From Acidobacteriota bacterium (lineage in GTDB: Bacteria > Acidobacteriota > Blastocatellia > Pyrinomonadales > Pyrinomonadaceae), in contig JAHBSJ010000006.1 in the NCBI GenBank assembly GCA_019639155.1, forward strand, positions 124,001-188,000: DNA of 64,000 nucleotides, written 5' to 3'. Under the pieces are notes generated by a model, which saw only the letters and a program-made list of their open reading frames with translations, did not search any database and was not told the origin of the DNA. Both the position numbers and the translations under genes were made by a program. Of this stretch, positions 26,491-34,686 are shown piece after piece (position 1 is the stretch's first letter; each line of letters starts with the position of its first letter).

Positions 26491-28507
26491 TTTCCCTCAA
26501 ATCCGGTCTCTTCCTGAAATGAAATGGAACCGCCCGGTCAGAGGCAGTTAGTTTCTCGACTACCCTCGGGCGTCCGTCTCCGGGTTTGTCTTTTGATTTC
26601 GGAGCCTGAACCTCTTTCGGCTTTTCTGAGCTCTTCTTGGGCTCTTCCTTTCTTGCCTTCGCTCCTTTATCAACTGATGACGAAGCGGTTGGAGAGTTTT
26701 TCTCAGGCGTCGGTTCCGCCTTTGCAACGGCCTGCGGGGACCCAACGCTTTTCGGCTGGTCCTCACGAACGCCCAACTGCTCCAACAAATACTGGGTCAC
26801 GTCGCGAAAAATAGGCGCCGCAACCTGGCCACCGTCGCGTCCGCCATTTCGAGGCTCATCGATCACCACCGCAACCACGATCTCAGGTTCGTCTGCCGGA
26901 GCCATTCCGATGAAAGATGAGATGTACTTACTTGAATCTACAGATTTGGTCTCAGGATTGAACTTCCAGGCAGTACCGGTCTTTCCTGCGACCGAATATC
27001 CGTCAAGTTTCGCGCGCTTGCCCGTTCCCGAAATGACAACTTTCTTGAGCAATTCGCGCATCGCAGATGCCGTTTCAGCGGACACGACACGTTCCTGGTC
27101 CCGAGCCTTTTTTGTAGGCGGTTCGGTATTCGTGGTGCGAACTTCTTTGACGATATTGGGGCTCACTCTGACGCCGTTGTTGCCTATGGTCGCAAAAGAA
27201 ACCGCCATTTGCAACGCCGTTACTCCCATCTCATAACCGATCGCCTGCGAAGCAAGCGAATCGCCGCTCCACCGCTCAGGTGAGCGAATAATGCCCGAAA
27301 CCTCGCCCGGCAGTTCAATACCCGTTTTCGAGCCGAAGCCCATCTTTCTGGTCATTGAATAGAAGTCTTCCTTGCCGACTGAGAGGGCTGTCTTTATCGC
27401 GCATACGTTACTCGACTTGGCCATCGCATCGACCGCCGATATGGGACCGCCGCCATTCTTATCCTTAAAGGTTCGGCCGCCTACAGTCACCGTGCCGTTG
27501 CCGGCATCAATATTTGAATCCGCGCTCAAAAGCCCTTTATCTACCGCAGACGCGTATGTTACGAGCTTAAAGACCGACCCCGGAGAATATACGGACTGCA
27601 CCGAGTTGTTCAGCACGAATTTCGAGTTGGCCTCGGTTACCGTATTAGGGTCATAATTCGGATAGTTAGCAAGCGCCAGCACCTCTCCGGTCTTGGGTTT
27701 GATCGCTATGAGCATTCCCGAACGTGCACCTGAATCAGTCACGCCTTTTTCGAGAGCCTGTTCCGCGAAGTATTGAAAATTCGCATCTATTGTCAGAACT
27801 ACGTCGCCCGGCTCGCCTTCTTTTTCAACTTCCTCTTCTTTGATCACTCTGCCGAGTCTGTCACGAACCTGCACCTTTTCTACTATGGAGCTTCTCAATA
27901 CCTTATCCAGCGACTGTTCGATTCCGGCTTTGCCTGAATCTGACGAATCACTGAATCCGATGGTCTGCGAAGCAAGGGTCTGATAGGGGTAGCTGCGACG
28001 CTGATCCTCGCGCCAATGAAGTCCCTTGAAACTGGGAAGATCAGGCTTTCGAGCCTCCGCACGATCTAATTCTCGATTTACCCTCGTTACGATCTCATCA
28101 TCAAGCTTTCTTGCAAGCGGGACAAACTTCTTGCCCCCTTCTTTTCCCTTTCTGAGAGCTTCGGCAATCTGTCTAACGTCGATCTTAAGTGCCTTCGCAA
28201 CTGCGGCAGCTGTGCCTTCCACATCCTCGATCTCAGTTGCGTCCGCATACAGCGTCCGGGCGCGGACGCTCATCGCAAGTGTCCGGCCGTTTCGATCAAG
28301 GATCGACCCGCGCAGCAGCTTTGTTTGTTTTATATCCTGACGAATATCCAAAGCTTTTTCGCGCAGCCATCCGGATTGGGTCACTTGCAGATGGACGAGT
28401 CTTGCAGAAACGCCGAGCATCCAGATCACCATAACGGCGACAATGATCATGAACCGCGTGAAGGCTTGGTGCCGCCGATCAAGTTTTGTCCTCTTCTTTC
28501 GTCGCAT
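26480..28507 (-). CDS. ftsI: Division-specific penicillin-binding protein (FtsI/PBP3), class B transpeptidase
   Basis: Septal transpeptidase, 675 aa. Basic cytoplasmic N-terminus, membrane anchor (FMIIVAVMVIWMLGVSARLVHLQV), PBP dimer domain (LRGSILDRNGRTLAMSVRARTLYAD), then the transpeptidase domain with SxxK at S311-K314 (SPGSVFKLV), SSN at 365-367 and KTG at 509-511. The last 95 residues are an unusual low-complexity Lys/Pro/Ser/Glu tail without PASTA domains (KKSSEKPKEVQAPKSKDKPG). The start at 28507 has AGGAG 7-8 nt upstream, which overlaps the ftsL stop. It overlaps murF by 11 bp. Confidence 0.94.
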   Translation of the reverse strand: MRRKKRTKLDRRHQAFTRFMIIVAVMVIWMLGVSARLVHLQVTQSGWLREKALDIRQDIKQTKLLRGSILDRNGRTLAMSVRARTLYADATEIEDVEGTAAAVAKALKIDVRQIAEALRKGKEGGKKFVPLARKLDDEIVTRVNRELDRAEARKPDLPSFKGLHWREDQRRSYPYQTLASQTIGFSDSSDSGKAGIEQSLDKVLRSSIVEKVQVRDRLGRVIKEEEVEKEGEPGDVVLTIDANFQYFAEQALEKGVTDSGARSGMLIAIKPKTGEVLALANYPNYDPNTVTEANSKFVLNNSVQSVYSPGSVFKLVTYASAVDKGLLSADSNIDAGNGTVTVGGRTFKDKNGGGPISAVDAMAKSSNVCAIKTALSVGKEDFYSMTRKMGFGSKTGIELPGEVSGIIRSPERWSGDSLASQAIGYEMGVTALQMAVSFATIGNNGVRVSPNIVKEVRTTNTEPPTKKARDQERVVSAETASAMRELLKKVVISGTGKRAKLDGYSVAGKTGTAWKFNPETKSVDSSKYISSFIGMAPADEPEIVVAVVIDEPRNGGRDGGQVAAPIFRDVTQYLLEQLGVREDQPKSVGSPQAVAKAEPTPEKNSPTASSSVDKGAKARKEEPKKSSEKPKEVQAPKSKDKPGDGRPRVVEKLTASDRAVPFHFRKRPDLREIET

Positions 28508-28516
28508 CCGCTTCTC

Positions 28517-29032
28517 CTAGTTTGCGATCCTTTGTCGTGATTCGCCGCGTTCAGCCGCCGGCCTTGCGGCAGCCTTACGCTCTCGTGTTTCCCCGCCGCT
28601 CGGGGCAGTTGCCGCCGTTTTTACCACAAATGGATTTCCTTCAGATGAGATTTCTTCATTCTGAGCCGGTTTTGGAGGAAGGGCCTTTTCTTTGACGATC
28701 GATGAGACCTTCACTGTTTCGTCTGATGACGCTGTCGAGGGAACCACACCGAGCCGTTTTGCCGCACGCTTAAGTTCTGCCGGTGACGATGCCATTTCTC
28801 GAGCTAAAAGCAGACGGCGCTTTTCGGCCTCCAGATCGTCGATCTGCTTTTTCAAGCGAGAGTTCTTCATCCCGTAGTCAACCACATAAAAATGCTGCTG
28901 GGCCGCAAAGAACGTGCCGGCAACCAAGAATGCGGCCAGAAGGCATACCACTATCACCGCTCTCGGCGCGATCCTTGTGCTCGATCTTCTCTTGATGGTT
29001 CTGCGTGGTGTGCGTTTTTTTCTGCCGTTCAT
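28517..29032 (-). CDS. ftsL: FtsL-like divisome protein
   Basis: 171 aa from ATG 29032, chosen because GGAGG lies 8 nt upstream. Upstream in-frame extension runs into rsmH and is unlikely to be translated. Very basic N-terminus (NGRKKRTPRRTIKRRSSTR), one membrane span (AVIVVCLLAAFLVAGTFFAAQ, about residues 28-48), then a short coiled coil (LKKQIDDLEAEKRRLLLAREM) and the FtsL-typical helix ASSPAELKRAAKRLGVVPS. A roughly 75-residue disordered, charged tail follows, longer than in standard FtsL. The assignment rests on topology and position between rsmH and ftsI; FtsL sequences are poorly conserved. Confidence 0.82.
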   Translation of the reverse strand: MNGRKKRTPRRTIKRRSSTRIAPRAVIVVCLLAAFLVAGTFFAAQQHFYVVDYGMKNSRLKKQIDDLEAEKRRLLLAREMASSPAELKRAAKRLGVVPSTASSDETVKVSSIVKEKALPPKPAQNEEISSEGNPFVVKTAATAPSGGETRERKAAARPAAERGESRQRIAN

Positions 29033-29049
29033 TTTACTTGCCTCCAAGG

Positions 29050-30090
29050 TCAATTGTTCGATTCGAACTTCTTGAATCCGCGCAATTTCGCGCTTCGCGA
29101 ACGCGGGTTTATCTCTATTTCCGCTTCCGATGCGGTTATCGGCTTCTTTGTAAGGATCTCGCCGGCCTTGACCGCTCCGCATGAGCAGACAGGTGCCCGG
29201 CGTGGGCAAATACACTTGCCCGAAAGTCTTTGGAATGTGTGTTTTACGATTCGGTCTTCCAGCGAATGAAAAGTGATTACGGCCAGCACGCCGCCCGGAG
29301 CTATCACATTAATGCTGTCGCGAATGAAAGGCTCGAGCACATCAAGTTCGCGGTTTACGGCAATTCTCAATGCCTGAAATGTACGGGTAGCGGGGTCGAT
29401 CTTTTCCTTCTTACTCGTTTGAACCGCCGATCTTACGAGGCTCGCGAGCTCGAACGTCGTTCTTACAGGTGTGCCTGCCTCTCGGCGTTCGACTATTCGT
29501 CTTGCGATGCGGCGCGAGAACCTCTCTTCGCCATAGCGATAGATAATGTCCGCGATCTCTGTTTCAGACAGTTGACCAAGCATTTCCGCTGCCGTCTGAC
29601 CTCCTGCATTGGCTGACATTCGCATATCAAGCGGAGCGTCATATCGAAAACTGAATCCCCGAGCCGGATCATCAAGCTGCAGCGACGAAACGCCTATATC
29701 AGCAACGACCCCTCTCGGCTCACCGGCTCCCCTCGATGCGATGATCTTAGACATATCTTCGAAATTCGATCTCACCGCAGTAAATCGGTCGCCAAACTGC
29801 GACAGACGGGACATTGCCATTTCAATGGCGATCGGGTCCTGATCAATTCCTAGCACCGTACACGAGGCATTGGATCGCAATATCGCTTCCGCATGGCCGC
29901 CGATCCCAAGCGTCGCATCGACGAAAAAGCCGCCATTACCTGCCTCAAGCAAATGGATGACCTCATCGCACAATACCGGAATGTGTACGTTCTCATGTCG
30001 CTGTTCATCGATTTGATTCTCTTCGACCGGCACATTCGTCAGATTTTCTACCACGTTCCCGGTATTTCGGCAGAGGCGTCGAGCCTTCAT
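29050..30090 (-). CDS. rsmH: 16S rRNA (cytosine(1402)-N(4))-methyltransferase
   Basis: SAM-dependent methyltransferase (MraW) modifying C1402 in the ribosomal P site. 346 aa. N-terminal HIPVLCDEVIHLLEAGNGGFFVDATLGIGGHAEAIL, then DIGVSSLQLDDPARGFSFRYDAPLDMRM, FQALRIAVNRELDVLEPF and VITFHSLEDRIVKHTF, all RsmH-specific. The segment before HIPVL is about 37 residues longer than usual; a later start is possible but no better ribosome binding site is seen. It is the first gene of the division cluster; mraZ, its usual upstream partner, is not present. Confidence 0.95.
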   Translation of the reverse strand: MKARRLCRNTGNVVENLTNVPVEENQIDEQRHENVHIPVLCDEVIHLLEAGNGGFFVDATLGIGGHAEAILRSNASCTVLGIDQDPIAIEMAMSRLSQFGDRFTAVRSNFEDMSKIIASRGAGEPRGVVADIGVSSLQLDDPARGFSFRYDAPLDMRMSANAGGQTAAEMLGQLSETEIADIIYRYGEERFSRRIARRIVERREAGTPVRTTFELASLVRSAVQTSKKEKIDPATRTFQALRIAVNRELDVLEPFIRDSINVIAPGGVLAVITFHSLEDRIVKHTFQRLSGKCICPRRAPVCSCGAVKAGEILTKKPITASEAEIEINPRSRSAKLRGFKKFESNN

Positions 30091-30186
30091 GCGCGATCAC
30101 CAAATGCGCTTAATCAATTAAACAGTTTCTTTAGTTTTTAGCGTGAGACCACCTGAATGAAACATCAGGCACTTCAATTAATGCAA

Positions 30187-30215
30187 AGTTTACTTGGGCC
30201 AGGGATACTTGTCAA
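30187..30215 (-). promoter_or_regulatory. Main promoter of the division/cell-wall cluster
   Basis: On the minus strand: TTGACA (complement of 30210-30215), 17-bp spacer, TAAACT (complement of 30187-30192). This is near-consensus sigma-70 spacing. It lies about 95 bp before the rsmH start, leaving a leader of roughly 90 nt that includes an imperfect hairpin CCTGA-N8-TCAGG. No array of TGGG boxes such as bind MraZ was seen, consistent with the lack of mraZ. Confidence 0.72.
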
Positions 30216-30334
30216 GCAAAATCCGCGCTCATTATGTTTAAATCTTTTCTTAAGCACTTGCGCCGTTTTTTTGCCAGAATTTATTAATTTGCAGCGAATT
30301 GTACACGCTTCGTCGCATGTGACCACAATTAGTT

Positions 30335-30363
30335 TTGTCATTGCCGTTCAGGCTGTGTAAGAT
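30335..30363 (+). promoter_or_regulatory. Promoter for the ZIP transporter gene
   Basis: TTGTCA (30335-30340), 17-bp spacer, TAAGAT (30358-30363). The start codon is at 30387, so the leader would be only about 15-20 nt, containing GGAA as a weak ribosome binding site. The promoter is divergent from the division-cluster promoter; the about 120 bp between them shows no further clear sites and no gene. Confidence 0.6.
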
Positions 30364-30386
30364 AGAACGTCTTTGGAACGAAGCCG

Positions 30387-31193
30387 ATGTCTTCAGAATT
30401 CGTACAGCTCCTGATCTTTGGCCTGTTGGCGGGCGGCGCGAATATCCTTGGCGGTTTGGTTCTCTTCCCTTCCAGGCTTCACGTCTTTTACAAAAAAACG
30501 CTTCGATATTTGCTCGCTCTCGGCGCGGGATTCATGCTGTCCGTTACGTTCTTTGAACTGTTGCCTAAGACCATCGAAATTTGGGCAAAGAACTCTGAAC
30601 ATTTCAGCGAACAGCTCTATATTCCGATGGCTCTTTTGATAGCGGGTTATCTGATAACGCAATTTGCCGAACATACGATCGCGCCTCATTTCCACCTGGG
30701 AGAAGAGGTCCATGCTGGAGAGATGATCTCTACATCGTCGGCTTATACGGGCGTTGCGGGATTGTTGATCCATACTTTTTTTGACGGGGTTTCGATCGCC
30801 GCTGCCGCTCATATTGATATAAGGGTCGGCCTTTTGGTCTTTCTTGCCGTAATGCTTCACAAATTTCCTGAAGGATTCACTGTCGGGTCAATGGTCCTCG
30901 CTGCCGGAAAGGGCGTGCGACAGGTAATAATCGCAACATCGCTGACCGGTTTTATGACCTTTGCGGGGGTTATCCTTTTCTATTTAGTAGGCGCGAATCT
31001 CGGATTCACCGTGGCATATGCATTACCGCTCGCTGCGGGCGTCACCCTCTACGTGGCTGCCAGCGACCTGATCCCTGAGGTAAATCACCACGGCGGCAAG
31101 AGCCCGCTGGTCTCTATCTCTGTGATCGCAGGAGTAGCATTGTTTTTCGGCACCCAATCCTTGCTGCACCAAATTCTTGGCCACGGCCATTGA
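30387..31193 (+). CDS. ZIP family divalent metal transporter
   Basis: Inner-membrane transporter of 268 aa with about eight membrane segments. The ZIP signature is HKFPEGFTVGSMVLAAG in the fourth core helix, and the preceding core helix has HTFFDGVSIAAAAH; both carry the metal-binding histidines. The mid-protein loop is His/Glu-containing (HTIAPHFHLGEEVHAGE). The likely substrates are Zn(II), Fe(II) or Mn(II); the sequence does not decide among them. A short 3' tail ends in HQILGHGH. It is preceded by its own promoter and followed at 63 bp by a small membrane-protein gene. Confidence 0.88.
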   Translation: MSSEFVQLLIFGLLAGGANILGGLVLFPSRLHVFYKKTLRYLLALGAGFMLSVTFFELLPKTIEIWAKNSEHFSEQLYIPMALLIAGYLITQFAEHTIAPHFHLGEEVHAGEMISTSSAYTGVAGLLIHTFFDGVSIAAAAHIDIRVGLLVFLAVMLHKFPEGFTVGSMVLAAGKGVRQVIIATSLTGFMTFAGVILFYLVGANLGFTVAYALPLAAGVTLYVAASDLIPEVNHHGGKSPLVSISVIAGVALFFGTQSLLHQILGHGH

Positions 31194-31256
31194 CCCAAAT
31201 TGTTGAAACTTCCCTGCACGGTCTTCGTAAATTTCATACGGAGGCATTTGAGTAGA

Positions 31257-31466
31257 ATGAGAGAACCATTGCTGGCCGGAATATTGAGCTTACTGATCCC
31301 CGGACTCGGTCAAATTTATAACGGTAGGATACTTATCGGAATAATATGGCTCGTGCTGACCGGCTTCTCCTGGATCGGTTCCGCGGGGCTTTTGGGATGG
31401 GTCGTCCATCTGATCGCTGCGTGGTGCGCATACAGCTATGCAAAGGATAACCCTGTTCGCACTTGA
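31257..31466 (+). CDS. Small two-span membrane protein (TM2-like)
   Basis: 69 aa starting MREPLLAGILSLLIPGLGQI at ATG 31257. The motif SLLIPGLGQIYNGR with a second hydrophobic segment (GLLGWVVHLIAAWCAYSYA) is typical of small TM2/DUF5683-like membrane proteins of unknown function. GGAGG is present at 31240-31244, 12 nt from the ATG, somewhat far. Upstream in-frame TTG codons would add about 19 residues without hydrophobic character. It is followed by a strong terminator. Confidence 0.7.
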   Translation: MREPLLAGILSLLIPGLGQIYNGRILIGIIWLVLTGFSWIGSAGLLGWVVHLIAAWCAYSYAKDNPVRT

Positions 31467-31490
31467 ATGATCTTCATTCGTTCCTCCTCC

Positions 31491-31525
31491 GGGCCCGTCG
31501 CCTGAAAAAGGCGGCGGGCCTTTTT
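31491..31525 (+). terminator. Strong rho-independent terminator
   Basis: GGCCCGTCGCC (31492-31502), loop tgaaaaa, GGCGGCGGGCC (31510-31520), then TTTTT. The GC-rich stem is near-perfect (one bulged/mismatched base). It ends the ZIP/small membrane protein unit just before the phosphatidylserine genes. Confidence 0.85.
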
Positions 31526-31574
31526 GCGAGTTTCGATAATCGGGTGATTTTGTGTAACATTAATCGTTGCCGCT

Positions 31575-32183
31575 ATGGTAAAAGACGGTATTCCTTTCGT
31601 GTTGGTTCCTGCCATCACAGCCCTTGTCTTTGGTGTATTTCAGATCTGGACAGGCGTCGTGGTATTCGTCCTGCTTGCGGGGTTCATGGCCTATTTCTTC
31701 CGCGATCCGGAAAGGGTCGTACCGACTGAACCCAACATCGTGGTTTCGGCAGCGGATGGCCGAGTGACGAGGATAGAGGATCGCGATGGCGGAAAGTTCG
31801 TAAGCGTATTCCTGTCTCCGCTGGACGTGCATATCAATCGCTCGCCGATAGCAGGTGAGATCGTCGATATCACGTACACTCCCGGCAAGAAACGGCCTGC
31901 TACAAGCGACGATGCCAGTCTTTACAACGAGAGGAATGCTTTGACGATCAGAAACGGGAACTATAGGATCGTCTGCACACAGATCGCCGGCATTTTGGCA
32001 AGGCGTATTGTTTGTTGGCCGTCCGCGGGTGATGTCTTAGAAAGAGGTCAGCGATTCGGACTTATAAAATTCAGTTCTCGGACGGATCTGCTTTTGCCGA
32101 AAGAGGCCGAGATACTCGTTAAGGTCGGCGACCGCGTCCGTGGCGGCGAAACGCTGATAGCGAGGCTTCCGGAGCAACTATGA
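31575..32183 (+). CDS. psd: Phosphatidylserine decarboxylase proenzyme (short, archaeal-type)
   Basis: Makes phosphatidylethanolamine from phosphatidylserine; the proenzyme cleaves itself to form a pyruvoyl group. 202 aa, the size of the short Psd class. N-terminal hydrophobic region (residues 8-42), FFRDPERVVP, VSAADGRV, and FLSPLDVHINRSPIAGEI with the conserved histidine. The processing site, normally FGSR, reads IKFSSRTDLLLP with Ser167-Ser168 where family members usually have Gly-Ser. Ser168 could still become the pyruvoyl group. The stop overlaps the pssA start by 4 bp (ATGA), so the two consecutive pathway enzymes are coupled. Confidence 0.9.
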   Translation: MVKDGIPFVLVPAITALVFGVFQIWTGVVVFVLLAGFMAYFFRDPERVVPTEPNIVVSAADGRVTRIEDRDGGKFVSVFLSPLDVHINRSPIAGEIVDITYTPGKKRPATSDDASLYNERNALTIRNGNYRIVCTQIAGILARRIVCWPSAGDVLERGQRFGLIKFSSRTDLLLPKEAEILVKVGDRVRGGETLIARLPEQL

Positions 32184-33040
32184 GCGAAAAAGAGGACTCA
32201 ATACCGCCTCACAGAGGCCTGAAGAAAGGACTCTATGTCCTCCCTACGCTTTTCACGGCCGCGAACGTCGCGATGGGCTTTTTTGCCGTCCTCTACTCGA
32301 TCCGAGGATTCGATCTTGTAAAAACTGCCCCGGAGGACGCTTCCGTTTACTTCAACCGTGCCGCGATCGCGATAGGGCTCGCGATACTCTTCGATACATT
32401 CGACGGCCGTATCGCTCGAGCGACGCGTACAGCGACCGAGATAGGCGTACAGTTTGATTCATTGGCGGACGTTCTGACCTTCGGCATCGCTCCCACAGCG
32501 TTGATATTCAGTTGGGCGTTCGCTCCTACGTTTCACGAGAACAGCGGTGCTTATGGCATAGGAGTTTTCTTGCTGTTCGCATTCCTTATGTGCGGCGCAT
32601 TCCGCCTGGCCCGCTTTAATCTGCAGGCCACACGCCCGAGAGTGCTGATGGAAGGTGCCGTTAAGATAGACAAGAACTATTTTGTCGGTCTGCCGATCCC
32701 TCCGGCCGGCGGCCTGCTCGCGGCGATAGTGCATTTTCATCCGATGCCCCTTTCCACCCTCGGCGAATCCGCCGCAAAATATTACGGATTCGCATTAATG
32801 GCTCTCGTCGGGGTTTTGGCTCTCCTTATGGTAAGTACTATCCGCTACGTTAGTGCAAAGACGGGCAGCAAGGGCCGAAAGGGTTTTCTCCTTGTGCTTT
32901 TCCTGGCCGGCATCGCGATGGCGATCTGGCTGTATTCTCAATATACCCTTCTCATACTTGCGGGAGCGTACGTCGCGCACGGCCTCGTGCTTTTTGTCGT
33001 TCGGCCCTTCCTTGTCAGGCCTAAACTTGCGGAAGAGTAA
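32180..33040 (+). CDS. pssA: CDP-diacylglycerol--serine O-phosphatidyltransferase
   Basis: Integral membrane CDP-alcohol phosphotransferase forming phosphatidylserine, substrate of the decarboxylase encoded immediately upstream. 286 aa. The family motif D-G-x2-A-R-x8-G-x3-D-x3-D is present in FDGRIARATRTATEIGVQFD followed by SLAD. About seven or eight hydrophobic helices, with GLPIPPAGGLLA typical of the PssA type. The psd-pssA order with a 4-bp overlap is common. It ends with a basic tail. Confidence 0.93.
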   Translation: MSEKEDSIPPHRGLKKGLYVLPTLFTAANVAMGFFAVLYSIRGFDLVKTAPEDASVYFNRAAIAIGLAILFDTFDGRIARATRTATEIGVQFDSLADVLTFGIAPTALIFSWAFAPTFHENSGAYGIGVFLLFAFLMCGAFRLARFNLQATRPRVLMEGAVKIDKNYFVGLPIPPAGGLLAAIVHFHPMPLSTLGESAAKYYGFALMALVGVLALLMVSTIRYVSAKTGSKGRKGFLLVLFLAGIAMAIWLYSQYTLLILAGAYVAHGLVLFVVRPFLVRPKLAEE

Positions 33041-33104
33041 AGAGATGGTCTCGGCGGCCGATAGTCGTTTGAAAATGGCCTGAAAACCTATAAACTTGAG
33101 CCAA

Positions 33105-34661
33105 ATGCAGGCGGAATCAAAGAAAAGATCAAAACTGGAACTACTGCAGGACCGCTCGGCTGCGGCCGAGATGGGCGGCGGCGAAAAGCGCCTTGAGAAG
33201 CAGCGCGCCTCGGGAAAGATGACCGCCCGCGAGCGCATAGATTTCCTTCTCGATGACGGCACATTTGAAGAATTCGACAAATTCGTCACGCATCGTTCTC
33301 GAGATTTCGGTTTGGAAGCACAGCTCTTCCCCGGCGACGGCGTAATCACCGGACATGGGCTTATCGACGGCAGGCCGGTGTTCGTCTTCGCACAAGATTT
33401 CACAGTTTTCGGCGGATCGTTATCCGAAACCCACGCCCAGAAGATCTGCAAGGTGATGGATCTGGCTATCAAGACGGGAGCGCCTGTGATCGGACTCAAT
33501 GACTCAGGCGGAGCTCGTATTCAGGAAGGTGTGATGAGTCTTGCGGGCTACGCCGACATCTTTCTTAGAAATACTTTATCGAGCGGCGTTATCCCGCAGA
33601 TCAGCTGTATTCTCGGGCCATGTGCGGGCGGAGCGGTCTATTCTCCGGCGATCACGGACTTTAATGTAATGGTCAAGAACACGTCGTACATGTTCATAAC
33701 GGGTCCCGACGTTATAAAGACCGTTACACACGAAGAAGTGACAAAAGATGAGCTGGGCGGAGCGATGACCCACAATTCAAAGTCCGGCGTCGCCCATTTT
33801 GCAGCGGAATCGGACGAACATGCATTGCGTATTACACGCGAATTGTTCTCTTTTATTCCCGGAAACAATCTCGACGATCCGCCTTTCGCTCCGACGAACG
33901 ACCCGGAGAACAGGACCGACGAAAAGCTCAATACAATGGTTCCCGAGACCGCGACGCAGCCGTACGACATCCGCGACATAATTCACTCAGTAGTTGACGA
34001 CAGCTATTTCTTCGAGATCCAAGAGCATTATGCGCCGAACATAGTTGTCGGCTTTGCCCGGCTCGGCGGATTTTCGGTCGGAATCGTTGCAAATCAGCCC
34101 GCATTTCTCGCCGGTGTATTGGATATTGATGCATCGGTGAAAGCGGCTCGTTTCGTCCGTTTCTGTGATTGTTTCAATATTCCGCTCATCACGTTCGAGG
34201 ACGTTCCGGGATTTTTGCCCGGCGTCAACCAAGAGCATTTCGGCATTATCCGTCACGGAGCGAAACTTCTTTACGCTTTTGCCGAGGCAACAGTACCCAA
34301 GATAACGGTGATCACACGGAAAGCTTACGGCGGAGCATATTGCGTGATGTCATCCAAACACATTCGTACTGATATCAACTTCGCATATCCGACGGCTGAG
34401 ATCGCCGTAATGGGAGCGGAAGGAGCCGTTGGCGTGCTATTCAAACGCGAGATCACCGCAAACGATGAAAGCTATCGCCTAGAAAAAGTTGCGGAGTTCG
34501 AAGAAAAATTCGCGAATCCGTATGTAGCCGCAGAGCGCGGATTCATCGATGAGGTCATAGAGCCGAGTCTTACACGGCCCAAACTGATCGCCGCTCTCAA
34601 ACTCCTGAAAAATAAACGGGATGTGAACCCGCCCAAGAAACACGGAAACATTCCCCTGTAA
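33105..34661 (+). CDS. pccB: Acyl-CoA carboxylase carboxyltransferase (beta) subunit, propionyl-CoA carboxylase-like
   Basis: Transfers carboxyl from biotin to an acyl-CoA, most likely propionyl-CoA. 518 aa, the length of PccB-type subunits and about twice AccD. Motifs: [22 protein letters not shown] at the start, [61 protein letters not shown], and the C-terminal [52 protein letters not shown] 33105 is preferred; a TTG three codons upstream is possible. No ribosome binding site stands out. The biotin-carrying alpha subunit is not in the window. Confidence 0.93.
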   Translation: MQAESKKRSKLELLQDRSAAAEMGGGEKRLEKQRASGKMTARERIDFLLDDGTFEEFDKFVTHRSRDFGLEAQLFPGDGVITGHGLIDGRPVFVFAQDFTVFGGSLSETHAQKICKVMDLAIKTGAPVIGLNDSGGARIQEGVMSLAGYADIFLRNTLSSGVIPQISCILGPCAGGAVYSPAITDFNVMVKNTSYMFITGPDVIKTVTHEEVTKDELGGAMTHNSKSGVAHFAAESDEHALRITRELFSFIPGNNLDDPPFAPTNDPENRTDEKLNTMVPETATQPYDIRDIIHSVVDDSYFFEIQEHYAPNIVVGFARLGGFSVGIVANQPAFLAGVLDIDASVKAARFVRFCDCFNIPLITFEDVPGFLPGVNQEHFGIIRHGAKLLYAFAEATVPKITVITRKAYGGAYCVMSSKHIRTDINFAYPTAEIAVMGAEGAVGVLFKREITANDESYRLEKVAEFEEKFANPYVAAERGFIDEVIEPSLTRPKLIAALKLLKNKRDVNPPKKHGNIPL

Positions 34662-34686
34662 GGCTAAAGTTAGGCACCTGAATAAC

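Noticed and set aside
29033..29215. Longer ftsL protein starting at 29215
   Set aside because: It would overlap rsmH extensively. The ATG at 29032 has a strong GGAGG and gives the expected FtsL topology.
30091..30386. A short mraZ gene or RNA gene upstream of rsmH
   Set aside because: No frame with MraZ features was found on either strand; the region is explained by two divergent promoters and AT-rich spacer.
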